From NCBI GenBank assembly GCA_016201135.1, contig JACQDK010000020.1, forward strand, positions 1 to 36,284: DNA of 36,284 nt, written 5' to 3'. The stretch is from Actinomycetota bacterium. Lineage in GTDB: Bacteria; Actinomycetota; UBA4738; HRBIN12. This document shows positions 1 through 8,333 of the stretch, piece after piece; position 1 is the first letter of the stretch, and each line of letters begins with the position of its first letter. The notes beneath the pieces are model-generated. The model was not told the origin of the DNA, searched no databases, and worked only from the letters and a program-made list of their open reading frames with translations. The translations under genes and the position numbers were made by a program.

Positions 1-291
1 CACCTCCAGGTCCGCCTCGAGCGCCGGGAACAGCCCCGACGCCCCGGTCGCGTGCCAGCGGATCGGGAGCACGGTCTTCGAGCCGAGTTGAACCGGCTCG
101 CCGAGCTCGATCTCGACCAGCTTCTCGATCCGATACCGGTCGGCCCCGAACCCGACCTCGACCAGGCGGGATCGTGCGTGGTCCTCGGTCCTGACCGCGA
201 GGCGCGGGAGCCAGCTTCCGGGGTCGTCGAGCAGAGCGCTCTCGACGTCGGAGGCGGCGAGCGCGACCTCGTTGTAGTAGCGGACCAGCAC
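1..291 (-). CDS. Partial CDS, protein of unknown function (N-terminal 97 residues)
   Basis: This is the beginning of a gene that runs off the left edge of the window. It reads leftward from a GTG at 291-289, preceded at 7 nt by a GAGGAG ribosome site (299-304). The frame is open for 97 codons to the edge. It opens with LVRYYNEVALAASDVESAL and later has a stretch rich in Glu, Leu and Val, which suggests a soluble alpha/beta fold with no signal peptide. It starts 17 bp after the cupredoxin stop on the same strand, so the two are probably co-transcribed. I do not recognise the family; a ligand-binding or SRPBCC-like fold would be a guess. Coding status is supported by strong third-position G/C and the ribosome site. 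Confidence 0.6.
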   Translation of the reverse strand, partial: MLVRYYNEVALAASDVESALLDDPGSWLPRLAVRTEDHARSRLVEVGFGADRYRIEKLVEIELGEPVQLGSKTVLPIRWHATGASGLFPALEADLEV

Positions 292-308
292 CTCTGAGCT
301 CCTCGGCC

Positions 309-845
309 TCAGGCTTGCGGGGCGTCCGAATCCGGCAGCACGACGAGCTGCCCCCACATGTAGGGGCTGTGCTCGCCCACCTCGCACGCGAAGGAGAAGA
401 TACCGACCTTGCTCGCCTCGAAGCTACCCGTCGCGGTGGCCTCGGCGTCAACGTTCAGGTTGTATCCGAGGTCGGGGATCGTGAAGGTGTGCGGGTCCCC
501 CGAGGGATCCACGAGCGTGAGATTCACCGTGTCTCCCTGGTAGACGGTCAGGCTGCTCGGCGAGAACCCCCAGACCTCCTTGCCGTGGAGCACGCCCTTC
601 TTGGAGAAGTCCTTCGTCAGGTACCCGAAGGTCGTGTCCTGCTCGTGGACGAGGAGCGGGACCGTCGTGACGATGAAGCTCTTCACCTGGGGCACGTAGG
701 TGCTCTGAGCCACGGCTGCCGGCGCGGTGGGGCGGGCCGGTCCCTCGCTCGCCTTGGCGGGGCGCGCAGCCGGGACGATCCAGGTGAGCCCGATGATGAG
801 CAGAGCTAGGTTGACGAAGACGCCCCCCAGGACGAGCCGCTTCAT
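309..845 (-). CDS. Membrane-anchored or secreted cupredoxin (blue-copper domain protein)
   Basis: A 178-residue protein. Residues 1-30 form a Lys/Arg start plus a hydrophobic segment (signal peptide or uncleaved anchor), then an Ala/Pro-rich linker to about residue 48. The rest is a cupredoxin fold. The expected type-1 copper ligands are visible: His119 in GDPHTF, then Cys154, His159 and Met163 in CEVGEHSPYM near the C-terminus. There is one Cys, not the CxxxC of a CuA centre, so it resembles plastocyanin- or nitrosocyanin-like electron carriers rather than oxidase subunit II. ATG 845 is chosen over an upstream in-frame ATG at 911 because GAGGAG sits just before it and the signal segment begins there. 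Acts outside the membrane in electron transfer or copper binding (inference). The partner is not visible. Confidence 0.85.
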   Translation of the reverse strand: MKRLVLGGVFVNLALLIIGLTWIVPAARPAKASEGPARPTAPAAVAQSTYVPQVKSFIVTTVPLLVHEQDTTFGYLTKDFSKKGVLHGKEVWGFSPSSLTVYQGDTVNLTLVDPSGDPHTFTIPDLGYNLNVDAEATATGSFEASKVGIFSFACEVGEHSPYMWGQLVVLPDSDAPQA

Positions 846-1087
846 GGCGTTCTCCTCTCGTTGCGGACGACCGAGTGTGCGTCGAGGGGGAAGGTGCGTG
901 GTCGGGCCCAACGGCCCTGTACGGGGGGGCCGTTCGGCCCGAAGTCGATCGGCGCCGATATCGCCCGGGGAGGGTGTTGAGGTGTAGGGCGAGTCGCGTC
1001 ATGCTCTCAGCTCTGCGACGGCCGGCTTCACAGGCACGGCTCGAGGAGCCGATCGGCGCAGACCGAGCTCTTCGTGGAGGAGGCGTG

Positions 1088-2080
1088 ATGCTCTCGTTCG
1101 GCGTCACTTTCATGCTGGATCCGCCCGCCTCGCGGGTGGTCGAGCTGTCGAAGCTGGCCGAGGACAACGGGTTCGACTACATCTGGGCGTGGGACTCGAA
1201 CGTCCTTTGGCAGGAGCCGTACCCGGTCTTCTCGCTGATCGCCGCGAACACGGAGCGGGTCAAGATCGGAACCTGCGTGACCAACCCCGGGACCCGAGAC
1301 GTCACCGTCACCGCGAGCGCGCTTGCGACGTTGAACGAGATCTCGGGCGGCCGCATGGTGATGGGGATCGGCCGGGGAGACAGCGCAAGGCGAGTCATCG
1401 GCAGGCCCCCGATGACCGTCGAGCACCTGGAGGCGGCGTGCCGCACGATCAAGGATCTGGCCGAAGGGCGTGAGGTCGACTATCTGGGGACGCCGACCCG
1501 GCTGAAGTGGGCGAACGGGAAGCTGCCGGTGTGGGTCGCGGCCTACGGGCCGAAGGCGCTCCGCTGCGCCGGTCGGGTGGCCGACGGGCTCATCATGCAG
1601 CTCGCAGACCCGTACATCATCGAGTGGTCCCTGCGGTACGTGCGGGAGGGCGCGCAGGAGGCCGGCCGGCGCTTCGAGGACATCCAGATAATGAGCGCGG
1701 CCCCCGCCTACGTGACCGACGACCTCCAGCACGCACGAGACCAGGTTCGGTGGTTCCCTGCCCTGGTCTCGAACCACGTGGTGGATCTGGTCAAGCGGTA
1801 CAGCGACACCGACCTGCCCAAGGAGCTGACCGACTACATCGAGGCCCGGGACCACTACGACTACGCGGATCACGGTCGCACGGGGGCCGAGCACGCGTCG
1901 TTCGTGACGGACGAGGTGGTGGACCGCTTCTGCGTGATCGGGACGGCCGAGCAGTGCCGGGAAAAGCTCAGCGAGCTTCAGGCGCTCGGCGTTCACCAGT
2001 TCAACATCTACTCGATGGTCGACGACCCCGCAGGGGTGATCCAGAGCTTCGGCGCCGAGCTGATCCCGGCGTTCAACTGA
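1088..2080 (+). CDS. Luciferase-like F420-dependent oxidoreductase, associated with pyrimidine degradation
   Basis: A 330-residue single-domain TIM-barrel protein of the luciferase-like monooxygenase (LLM) superfamily. The N-terminus (LSFGVTFMLDPPASRVVELS), the segment GFDYIWAWDSN, the ISGGRMVMGIGRGD loop and PVWVAAYGPKALRCAGRVADG are typical of F420-type LLM enzymes. The closest family I know is the CPS_4043 type (TIGR03842), usually found beside dihydropyrimidinase genes, as here. A GGAGGAGG ribosome site lies 4 nt before ATG 1088; an adjacent GTG at 1085 would be too close. The stop is 16 bp before the beta-ureidopropionase gene, so this heads a three-gene operon. The substrate is unknown; reduction or oxidation of a pyrimidine-type ring is an inference from context. 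Whether F420 or FMN is used cannot be read from the sequence alone. Confidence 0.85.
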   Translation: MLSFGVTFMLDPPASRVVELSKLAEDNGFDYIWAWDSNVLWQEPYPVFSLIAANTERVKIGTCVTNPGTRDVTVTASALATLNEISGGRMVMGIGRGDSARRVIGRPPMTVEHLEAACRTIKDLAEGREVDYLGTPTRLKWANGKLPVWVAAYGPKALRCAGRVADGLIMQLADPYIIEWSLRYVREGAQEAGRRFEDIQIMSAAPAYVTDDLQHARDQVRWFPALVSNHVVDLVKRYSDTDLPKELTDYIEARDHYDYADHGRTGAEHASFVTDEVVDRFCVIGTAEQCREKLSELQALGVHQFNIYSMVDDPAGVIQSFGAELIPAFN

Positions 2081-2096
2081 GAGGAGGAGGTCGAGC

Positions 2097-2942
2097 ATGA
2101 CCACGGTCCGCGCGGCGGTGATCCAGTGCTACGCAAACATGCCCAAGGACGAGGCGATCGACAAGCACGTCGAGCTGATCGGCAAGGCCGCCGCCGACGG
2201 GGCCAAGGTGACGTGCCTCCAGGAGATCTTCAACGGCCCGTACTTCCCGGCCGAGCAGGACCCCAAGTGGTACCGGACCGCCGAGCCCGAGGACGGGCCC
2301 ACCATGACCAGGATGCGGGAGGTGGCCAGGCAGCACGGCATGGTCCTTATCGTGCCCTGGTACGAGGAGGCCCAGACCGGCGTGTACTACAACTCCGCGG
2401 CGGTGATCGAGGCCGACGGGACGCTGGTGGGCAAGTACCGCAAGACCCACATCCCGCACGTCGGACCGTGCTTCTGGGAGAAGTTCTACTTCAAGCCCGG
2501 GAACCTGGGGTATCCGGTGTTCGACACATCCGTGGGGAAGATCGGGCTCATCATCTGCTACGACCGCCACTTCCCCGAGGTGGCACGGGAGCTCGGCCTG
2601 AAGGGGGCCGAGCTGGTGTTCAACCCCTCGGCGACGGTGGAGTCGCTCTCGAGGCACCTGTGGGAGCTGGAACAGCCGGCTCACGCCGTGGCCAACGGCT
2701 ACTGGATCGCAGCGATCAACCGCGTCGGCGTCGAGGAGCCGCTGTCCACGGCCAGGTTCTACGGGTCCTCGTACTTCTGCGACCCCCGCGGCCAGATCAT
2801 CGCGAGGGCCTCGGACTCAGGTGACGAGGTGCTGGTCGCAGACCTGGACCTCGACAAGATCCGCGAGGTCCGCGATACCTGGCAGTTCATGCGGGACCGC
2901 CGTCCCGAGACCTACGGAGAGCTGGCGGAGCTGCTGCCGTGA
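2097..2942 (+). CDS. Nitrilase-superfamily amidohydrolase, probable beta-ureidopropionase (N-carbamoyl-beta-alanine amidase)
   Basis: A 281-residue cytoplasmic enzyme. The nitrilase catalytic triad is complete: Glu43 (LQEIFNGPYF), Lys116 (KYRKTHIPHV) and Cys154 (ICYDRHFPE). The sequence between, with GPCFWEKFYFKPG and ELVFNPSAT, is that of N-carbamoyl-beta-alanine or N-carbamoyl-amino-acid amidohydrolases. It would hydrolyse the N-carbamoyl product of the next gene's enzyme to beta-alanine or an amino acid plus CO2 and ammonia, the third step of reductive pyrimidine catabolism. The start at ATG 2097 follows GAGGAGG at 2081-2087. The 3' end overlaps the dihydropyrimidinase start by 4 nt (GTGA), indicating translational coupling. 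A D-amino-acid N-carbamoylase role in hydantoin breakdown is the main alternative. Confidence 0.9.
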   Translation: MTTVRAAVIQCYANMPKDEAIDKHVELIGKAAADGAKVTCLQEIFNGPYFPAEQDPKWYRTAEPEDGPTMTRMREVARQHGMVLIVPWYEEAQTGVYYNSAAVIEADGTLVGKYRKTHIPHVGPCFWEKFYFKPGNLGYPVFDTSVGKIGLIICYDRHFPEVARELGLKGAELVFNPSATVESLSRHLWELEQPAHAVANGYWIAAINRVGVEEPLSTARFYGSSYFCDPRGQIIARASDSGDEVLVADLDLDKIREVRDTWQFMRDRRPETYGELAELLP

Positions 2943-4312
2943 GGACGCTGATCAGGGGTGGCACAGTCGTCACGGCCACCGAGACCTCGAAGGCCGACGT
3001 CGTGATCCAGGACGAGAGGGTTGCCGCGATCGGGGTGGACATGAGCGTGGAGGCCGACAGGGTCATCGACGCCTCCGACCGCTACGTCATGCCCGGAGGA
3101 GTCGACGTCCACACGCACATGGAGCTCCCGTTCGGCGGCAGCTTCTGCTCCGACGACTTCGAGACCGGGACCCGGGCCGCAGCCTTCGGGGGCACGACCA
3201 CGATCGTGGACTTCGCCGTGCAGGACTACGGCGAGGGCCTCCGCCAGGGCCTGGACCGCTGGTTCGAGAAGGCCCAGAACGCCTGCACCGACTACGGCTT
3301 CCACGTGATCGTCCGCGAGGTGAACGACCAGGTCCTGAAGGAGATGGACGAGCTGGTCGGCGAGGGGGTGACGTCGTTCAAGCTGTTCATGGCCTACCCG
3401 GGCGTGTTCATGCTGGACGACGCGTCGATCTTCCGGGCCATGCGACAGGCGGGAGGGTCCGGGGCGCTCATCATGATGCACGCCGAGAACGGCGGGCCGA
3501 TCGACGTGCTGGTCCGCCAGTTCCTGGAGGAGGGCAAGACCGAACCCGTGAACCACGGCCTCACCCGCCCCTCTGTGATGGAGGGTGAGGCCGTCCATCG
3601 GGTGTTCAAGCTCGCCGAGCTCGCCGACACGCCCGCCTACATCGTGCACCTGTCCTCGCGCGACGCGCTGAACGCGCTGCGCGAGGCGCGCGACCGCGGG
3701 ATGCCCGCGTTCGCGGAGACCTGCCCCCAGTACCTGTACCTCAGCCAGGACGACATGGCCAGACCCGGGTTCGAGGGAGCGAAGTTCGTCTGCTCGCCGC
3801 CGCTGCGAACGCCTGACCACCAGGAGGAGTTGTGGTCCGGCCTTCGCGGCGGAGACCTTCAGGTCGTCTCCACCGACCACGCGCCCTTCAACTACGAGGG
3901 GCAGAAGGACCTGGGCAGGGGCGACTTCTCGAAGATCCCGAACGGGCTGCCCTCGGTGGAGGACCGGTTCACGCTGCTCTACGGCGGCGTCGAGAAGGGC
4001 CAGATCGGCCTGAACCGGTTCGTGGAGCTCGTGGCCACGGCGCCGGCCAAGATGTTCGGCCTGTACCCGCGCAAGGGGACGATCGCCCCGGGCTCGGACG
4101 CCGACGTCGTGGTGTTCGATCCGAAGAAGGAGCGGGTGCTCTCGGCCGCGACGCACCACATGCGCGTCGACTACTCCTGTTATGAAGGGCGGACGGTCCG
4201 CGGTCTGCCCGAGTTGGTCATGCAGCGGGGCCGGGTCCTGGTCGAGAACGGCGAGTTCCACGGCAAGCCGGGACAGGGCAGGTTCCTGCCGAGGAGCAGG
4301 ATCCCGGCGTAG
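2939..4312 (+). CDS. hydA: Dihydropyrimidinase / hydantoinase
   Basis: A 457-residue amidohydrolase-superfamily enzyme that opens the ring of 5,6-dihydrouracil, dihydrothymine or hydantoins to N-carbamoyl products. The binuclear zinc site is intact: His58 and His60 (DVHTHMELPF), the lysine that is carboxylated, Lys148 (TSFKLFMAYPG), His181 (MMHAENG), His237 (IVHLSS) and Asp313 (STDHAPFN). Length is normal for the family. Translation starts at GTG 2939, overlapping the preceding stop by 4 nt. No dihydropyrimidine dehydrogenase (PreT/PreA or DPYD-like) is present in the window, so the ring-reducing step is either encoded elsewhere or done by an unrecognised enzyme such as the adjacent LLM protein (inference). 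Hydantoinase and dihydropyrimidinase activities cannot be separated by sequence here. Confidence 0.93.
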   Translation: MRTLIRGGTVVTATETSKADVVIQDERVAAIGVDMSVEADRVIDASDRYVMPGGVDVHTHMELPFGGSFCSDDFETGTRAAAFGGTTTIVDFAVQDYGEGLRQGLDRWFEKAQNACTDYGFHVIVREVNDQVLKEMDELVGEGVTSFKLFMAYPGVFMLDDASIFRAMRQAGGSGALIMMHAENGGPIDVLVRQFLEEGKTEPVNHGLTRPSVMEGEAVHRVFKLAELADTPAYIVHLSSRDALNALREARDRGMPAFAETCPQYLYLSQDDMARPGFEGAKFVCSPPLRTPDHQEELWSGLRGGDLQVVSTDHAPFNYEGQKDLGRGDFSKIPNGLPSVEDRFTLLYGGVEKGQIGLNRFVELVATAPAKMFGLYPRKGTIAPGSDADVVVFDPKKERVLSAATHHMRVDYSCYEGRTVRGLPELVMQRGRVLVENGEFHGKPGQGRFLPRSRIPA

Positions 4313-4385
4313 CGCCGTGTGCTCGGCGCCTCGGCGGCGGGAGGCCCCATCGTCGCTCGGGCGCGCCATAGTACGCTCGCGCGGC

Positions 4386-5417
4386 ATGCGCATCGGCATC
4401 CACGTGGGCCACTGGGAGGGGCGTCCCGACGACGCCGTGTCGCTGGCCCGCGAGGCCGAACGACTGGGCCTCGACTCCGTCTGGGTCTCCGAGACCTGGG
4501 GGTCAGACGCCGTCGCCACGATCTCGTGGATCGCCGCTCGAACCGAGCGCATCGGCCTCGGCACGGGCGTGATGCAGATCACCGCGCGCACGCCGGCTTC
4601 GACGGCCATGGCGGCGCTCACGATCGATCACCTCAGCGGGGGGCGGTTCCGGCTCGGTCTGGGGGTGTCCGGTCCCCAGGTCGTCGAGGGCTGGCACGGC
4701 GCCTCGTTCGACCGCCCGCTGGCAAGGACGCGCGAGTGCGTCGAGATCGTGCGGGCGATCCTTCGCCGCGAGGAGCCCCTCACGTACCGGGGCGAGATAT
4801 ACGAGCTCCCGATGCGGAACGGCACCGGTCTGGGCAAGCCGCTCAAGACGAACGTGCAGCCGCTCCGCGGCGACATGCCGATCTACCTCGGGGCGATAGG
4901 GCCAGCGAACGTGGCGCTTGCGGCTGAGATCGCCGACGGCTGGATCCCGTTCCTGCTCTCCCCCGAGCGCATGGGCCTCTTCGCCGGATCTCTGGCGGAG
5001 GGCTTCGCGCGCGCCGGCCGCGGCGGCGGCCGCGACGGCGACGGCTTCGACGTCGCCCCGATCGTCCCCATCGCCGCCGGCGAGGACCTGGCCGCATGTC
5101 GCGACGCAGTGCGCCCGACGATCGCGCGGTACGTGGGGGCCATGGGCGCGCGAGGAGCGAACTTCTACCACGCGCTCGTCTCGCGCTACGGCTACGGGGA
5201 GACCGCTGACGCGATCCAGGACGCGTACCTGGACGGGCGCCGTGGCGACGCGATCGCGGCCGTGCCAGACGCGCTCGTCGACGAGCTGGCCCTGGCCGGC
5301 CCCGTCGCGAGGATCCGCGATCGTCTGGATGCCTGGCGCGACGCGGGAGCGACGACGCTGCTCGCGCAGGCACGAGACGTCGAGACCGTCCGGGCACTGG
5401 CCGAGGCGGCGAGCTGA
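4386..5417 (+). CDS. Luciferase-like F420-dependent oxidoreductase (Rv3520c-like)
   Basis: A 343-residue LLM-fold protein. It opens MRIGIHVGHWEGRPDD, then DSVWVSETWGSDAV, GTGVMQITARTPASTAMAAL and LSGGRFRLGLGVSGPQV, the run of motifs seen in the mycobacterial Rv3520c group of F420-dependent oxidoreductases. ATG 4386 is used because the longer in-frame start at 4182 would overlap dihydropyrimidinase by about 130 bp. No clear ribosome site precedes it. A glycine- and arginine-rich insert (about residues 211-222, RAGRGGGRDGDG) looks like a flexible loop. It begins 73 bp after dihydropyrimidinase and 62 bp before the acyl-CoA dehydrogenase, so co-transcription is plausible. The substrate is not recognisable. 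Confidence 0.82.
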   Translation: MRIGIHVGHWEGRPDDAVSLAREAERLGLDSVWVSETWGSDAVATISWIAARTERIGLGTGVMQITARTPASTAMAALTIDHLSGGRFRLGLGVSGPQVVEGWHGASFDRPLARTRECVEIVRAILRREEPLTYRGEIYELPMRNGTGLGKPLKTNVQPLRGDMPIYLGAIGPANVALAAEIADGWIPFLLSPERMGLFAGSLAEGFARAGRGGGRDGDGFDVAPIVPIAAGEDLAACRDAVRPTIARYVGAMGARGANFYHALVSRYGYGETADAIQDAYLDGRRGDAIAAVPDALVDELALAGPVARIRDRLDAWRDAGATTLLAQARDVETVRALAEAAS

Positions 5418-5479
5418 GGGATGAGGGCCGTGAGCTTCAGCGTTGATGAGCGAACCCGGGGAGCCCCAGACTGCACGCG

Positions 5480-6655
5480 ATGAGGACCGATCCCGACCTC
5501 GAGCGCGAGCTGGTCGATCTCGCTCACCGCTTCGCGGCGAGCGAGATCCGCCCCGTCGCTCCTCACCACGACGAGACAGAGGAGTTCCCGCTGGAGGTGA
5601 TCCGCAAGGCCGCCGCGGTCGGCCTCACCTGCTACGACCTGCCCGAGGCCTACGGAGGCGGCGGGATCGAGAGCGTCAGGACCCAGTGCCTGATCGGCGA
5701 GGAGCTCGCGTGGGGGGACGCGCCGATCGGCTCGCTGGTGGCGAGCGCCGGCTTCTTCGCGGGCCCGATCGTGCAGATGGGAACGGAGGAGCAGCGCCGG
5801 CGGTGGATCCCGCCGCTCTGCACCTCCGAGCCGATGATGTCGGCGCTCGCGATCACCGAGCCGGGCGCCGGCAGCGACGCCGCCGCGATCACCACGACCG
5901 CCGTGCGCGACGGCGACCACTACGTGCTGAACGGCCAGAAGACGTGGGTGTCGGGCGCGCCGAACGCCGGCCTCTACCTGATCTACGCGACCGTCGCGCC
6001 GGGCACTCGCGCGAAGGGCATCACATCCTTCCTCGTCCAGAAGACGGATCCCGGCTTCGAGGTCGGCAGGAAGCTGCCCAAGATGGGCTCGCGGTGCTAC
6101 CCCACGGCGGAGCTGTTCCTGCGGGACTGCCGCATCCCCGCGGACCGGCGGATAGGCGGTGAGGGCGAAGGGTTCTCCGGCGTGATGCGCTGGTTCGAGA
6201 AGAGCCGCGTGACGCTCGCGGCGAACTCGATGGGGATCGGCCGCGCGGCGCTCGAGGTCGCGGTCGACTACGCGAAGGAGCGCCAGGCCTTCGGCAGGAA
6301 GATCCACGAGTTCCAGGCGGTCTCCTTCCGGCTGGTCGACGCGAAGATGAAGCTCGACCAGGCAAGGCTGCTCATGCTGCACGCCGCCGACCTGGCCGAT
6401 CGCGGCGAGCCGTTCGGCACCGAGGCCTCGATGGCCAAGCTCGCCGCGAGCGAGGCGGCCTCGTTCGCCGCGAACGCCGCCGTCATGACGCTCGGCTCGT
6501 ACGGCTACTCGCGGGAGTACCCGGTGGAGAAGTGGCTCCGCGACGCGAAGCTCGAGGAGATCTACGAGGGGACGAGCGACATCCAGCGGCTCATCGTGGC
6601 GCGGTCGCTGTTCCCGCGACCCGGCCGGTCGTCCGACGGAGACGGGAGAGGGTGA
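5480..6655 (+). CDS. Acyl-CoA dehydrogenase
   Basis: A 391-residue FAD enzyme catalysing alpha,beta-dehydrogenation of an acyl-CoA thioester. Order of parts: all-helical N-terminal domain (1-115), beta domain with ALAITEPGAGSD (123-133) and TWVSGAPNAG (flavin and substrate contacts), and C-terminal helical domain with ERQAFGRKIHEFQAVSF and the catalytic base Glu363 in YEGTSDIQR. Length and motifs are those of short- to medium-chain members; the chain specificity is not visible. Starts at ATG 5480. Its stop overlaps a possible GTG start of the downstream amidohydrolase. In this context it may process a carbon skeleton from nucleobase or branched-chain catabolism, but that is inference. Confidence 0.9.
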   Translation: MRTDPDLERELVDLAHRFAASEIRPVAPHHDETEEFPLEVIRKAAAVGLTCYDLPEAYGGGGIESVRTQCLIGEELAWGDAPIGSLVASAGFFAGPIVQMGTEEQRRRWIPPLCTSEPMMSALAITEPGAGSDAAAITTTAVRDGDHYVLNGQKTWVSGAPNAGLYLIYATVAPGTRAKGITSFLVQKTDPGFEVGRKLPKMGSRCYPTAELFLRDCRIPADRRIGGEGEGFSGVMRWFEKSRVTLAANSMGIGRAALEVAVDYAKERQAFGRKIHEFQAVSFRLVDAKMKLDQARLLMLHAADLADRGEPFGTEASMAKLAASEAASFAANAAVMTLGSYGYSREYPVEKWLRDAKLEEIYEGTSDIQRLIVARSLFPRPGRSSDGDGRG

Positions 6656-6660
6656 ACGGC

Positions 6661-8016
6661 GTGGCGAAGGTTCTCGTCGAGTCGTGCGAGGTCGTCGTCA
6701 CGATGGACGATGCGGGCGCCGAGTTCGTCGCAGGTTCCATCCTGATCGAGGACGGAGTCATCACGTGGGTGGGTTCGGGAGCGGCGCCCGACGCCGAGGG
6801 GGCCGAACGGGTGGACGGTCGCGGCACCGTGGCGATCCCCGGCATGGTCAACACGCACCATCACCTGTATCAGGCGATGACCCGGACGCGCGCGCAGGAT
6901 CAGGGCCTGTTCGGCTGGCTCACGGAGCTATTGCCGGTGTGGGCCGGGGTGAACGCCGAGTGGGAGCGAGCGGCATCGCGCGTGGGCCTCGCCGAGCTCG
7001 CGCTCTCCGGCTGCTCCACGACCACGGACCACCACTACGTCTTCCCCGATGGGGTCGAGGGTCTCCTGGAGGCCGAGATCGACGCGGCGGCCGAGATCGG
7101 GATGCGCTTTCACCCGTGCCGGGGCTCCATGGATCTCGGCCGGTCCGCGGGAGGGCTGCCGCCCGACTTGGTGGTGCAGGAGACCGACACGATCCTTGCC
7201 CAGACCGAGGAGGCGATCGAGCGCTTCCACGACCCCGAACCCGGCTCGATGCTGCGGATCGCCGTCGCTCCGTGCACGCCCTACTCGGCCACCGACCGCC
7301 TGATGCGCGAGTCGGCCGAGCTCGCGCGCCGGCTCGGCGTTCGGCTCCACACCCACATCGCCGAGACGACGGACGAGGAGGCCTTCTGCCTGGAGAAGTT
7401 CGGGAAGCGGCCGCTCGATCTGCTCGAGGATCGGGGCTGGCTGGGACCGGACGTCTGGCTGGCCCACTGCGTGCACCTTGACGGCGAGGACGTCCGCCGC
7501 ATCGCCGAGACCGGCTCCGCCGTGGCGTGGTGTCCCTCGTCGAACATGCGCCTGGGCTCGGGGATCGCTCCCGCCCGAGCGCTCCTCGACGCCGGGGCGG
7601 CCGTGGGCCTGGGCGTCGACGGATCGGCCTCGAACGATGCCGGGGACATGCTCGCCGAGGCGCGCCAGGGGCTGTTCTCGGCGCGAGCGGTGGGAGGCGC
7701 GGGAGCCATGACCGTCCGGGAGGCGCTGCGGGTCGCGACGCGGGGCGGCGCCGCGTGCCTGGGCAGGGACGACATCGGCTCGCTGGAGCCCGGCAAGCGA
7801 GCCGACATCGCATTGGTGGGTCTCGACGGGCTCAGCTTCGCCGGAGCCGAGGCCGACCCCGTCGCGGCGGTGCTCCTGTGTGCGCCTCGGCGCGTGCGCC
7901 ACCTCCTAGTGGAAGGAAGGGCGGTCGTCCGCGAGGGCCGACTGGTCAACGCCGACGAGGACGAGGTCGCGACCGAAGGGCGCCGGTTCGGCCGGCGCCT
8001 CGCGGGCAAGGACTGA
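6661..8016 (+). CDS. Amidohydrolase / deaminase of the 8-oxoguanine deaminase (TRZ/ATZ) type
   Basis: A 451-residue amidohydrolase. Numbering from GTG 6661, the metal site is His66 and His68 (NTHHHLYQAMTR), His232 (HTHIAETTDEE), His269 (LAHCVHLD) and Asp320 (GVDGSASNDAGDM). The segment QGLFGWLTELLPVWAGV followed by ALSGCSTTTDHHYVFP matches 8-oxoguanine deaminases and hydroxydechloroatrazine ethylaminohydrolases rather than guanine deaminase or cytosine deaminase. It would convert 8-oxoguanine to urate plus ammonia, or deaminate another aminopurine or triazine. GTG 6661 has a GAGAGG ribosome site at 9 nt. GTG 6652, overlapping the previous stop, is an alternative. Its place at the end of a pyrimidine-degradation cluster supports a nucleobase role. 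Confidence 0.85.
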   Translation: MAKVLVESCEVVVTMDDAGAEFVAGSILIEDGVITWVGSGAAPDAEGAERVDGRGTVAIPGMVNTHHHLYQAMTRTRAQDQGLFGWLTELLPVWAGVNAEWERAASRVGLAELALSGCSTTTDHHYVFPDGVEGLLEAEIDAAAEIGMRFHPCRGSMDLGRSAGGLPPDLVVQETDTILAQTEEAIERFHDPEPGSMLRIAVAPCTPYSATDRLMRESAELARRLGVRLHTHIAETTDEEAFCLEKFGKRPLDLLEDRGWLGPDVWLAHCVHLDGEDVRRIAETGSAVAWCPSSNMRLGSGIAPARALLDAGAAVGLGVDGSASNDAGDMLAEARQGLFSARAVGGAGAMTVREALRVATRGGAACLGRDDIGSLEPGKRADIALVGLDGLSFAGAEADPVAAVLLCAPRRVRHLLVEGRAVVREGRLVNADEDEVATEGRRFGRRLAGKD

Positions 8017-8049
8017 ACGGGTCGAGATCGCTCGTGCAGGAGAAGCGCT

Positions 8050-8076
8050 GAGGGCCGGTCAGGAGCACCGGCCCTC
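8050..8076. terminator. Hairpin between convergent operons
   Basis: A perfect 10-bp inverted repeat, GAGGGCCGGT and ACCGGCCCTC, is separated by a 7-nt loop. It lies between the stop of the amidohydrolase (8016, plus) and the stop of the SHOCT protein (8091, minus). There is no clear U tract, so it may act on both strands as an intrinsic or Rho-assisted terminator. Confidence 0.65.
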
Positions 8077-8090
8077 GGTGCGGACGCTTG

Positions 8091-8327
8091 TCAGCGTGCC
8101 GTCTCCTCGAGGACGCGCATGCGCTCGCGGTACTCGTCCTCGGGTATCTCCCCGCGCGCGTAGCGCTCGTCGAGGATCTCGCGAGCGCCGCGCTGCCCGT
8201 GCGGGCTCTGCGGCGAGCCTGGCAACAGCGCGCGAAGGACGAGCACGACGATCGCGCCGATGAAGACCCACGACAGGATCATCCAGAGCAACCCCCATCC
8301 GCCACCGCTCCAGCCGTAGGGCATCAT
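8091..8327 (-). CDS. Small membrane protein with SHOCT domain
   Basis: A 78-residue protein. It begins with a Gly/Trp-rich stretch (GWSGGGWGLLWMILSWVFIG) that leads into one transmembrane helix ending near residue 35. A short linker follows, then a C-terminal SHOCT motif, AREILDERYARGEIPEDEYR (about residues 48-67). SHOCT domains are short C-terminal oligomerisation modules common in Actinomycetota. The gene starts 6 bp after the stop of the Met-rich secreted protein and is the last gene of the minus-strand redox operon. A role in envelope stress or metal handling is inferred only from position. Confidence 0.75.
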   Translation of the reverse strand: MMPYGWSGGGWGLLWMILSWVFIGAIVVLVLRALLPGSPQSPHGQRGAREILDERYARGEIPEDEYRERMRVLEETAR

Positions 8328-8333
8328 CTCTTC

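Noticed and set aside
4182-5417. A longer start for the second LLM oxidoreductase.
   Set aside because: It would overlap dihydropyrimidinase by about 130 bp, and the added part does not resemble the family; the LLM fold begins at ATG 4386.
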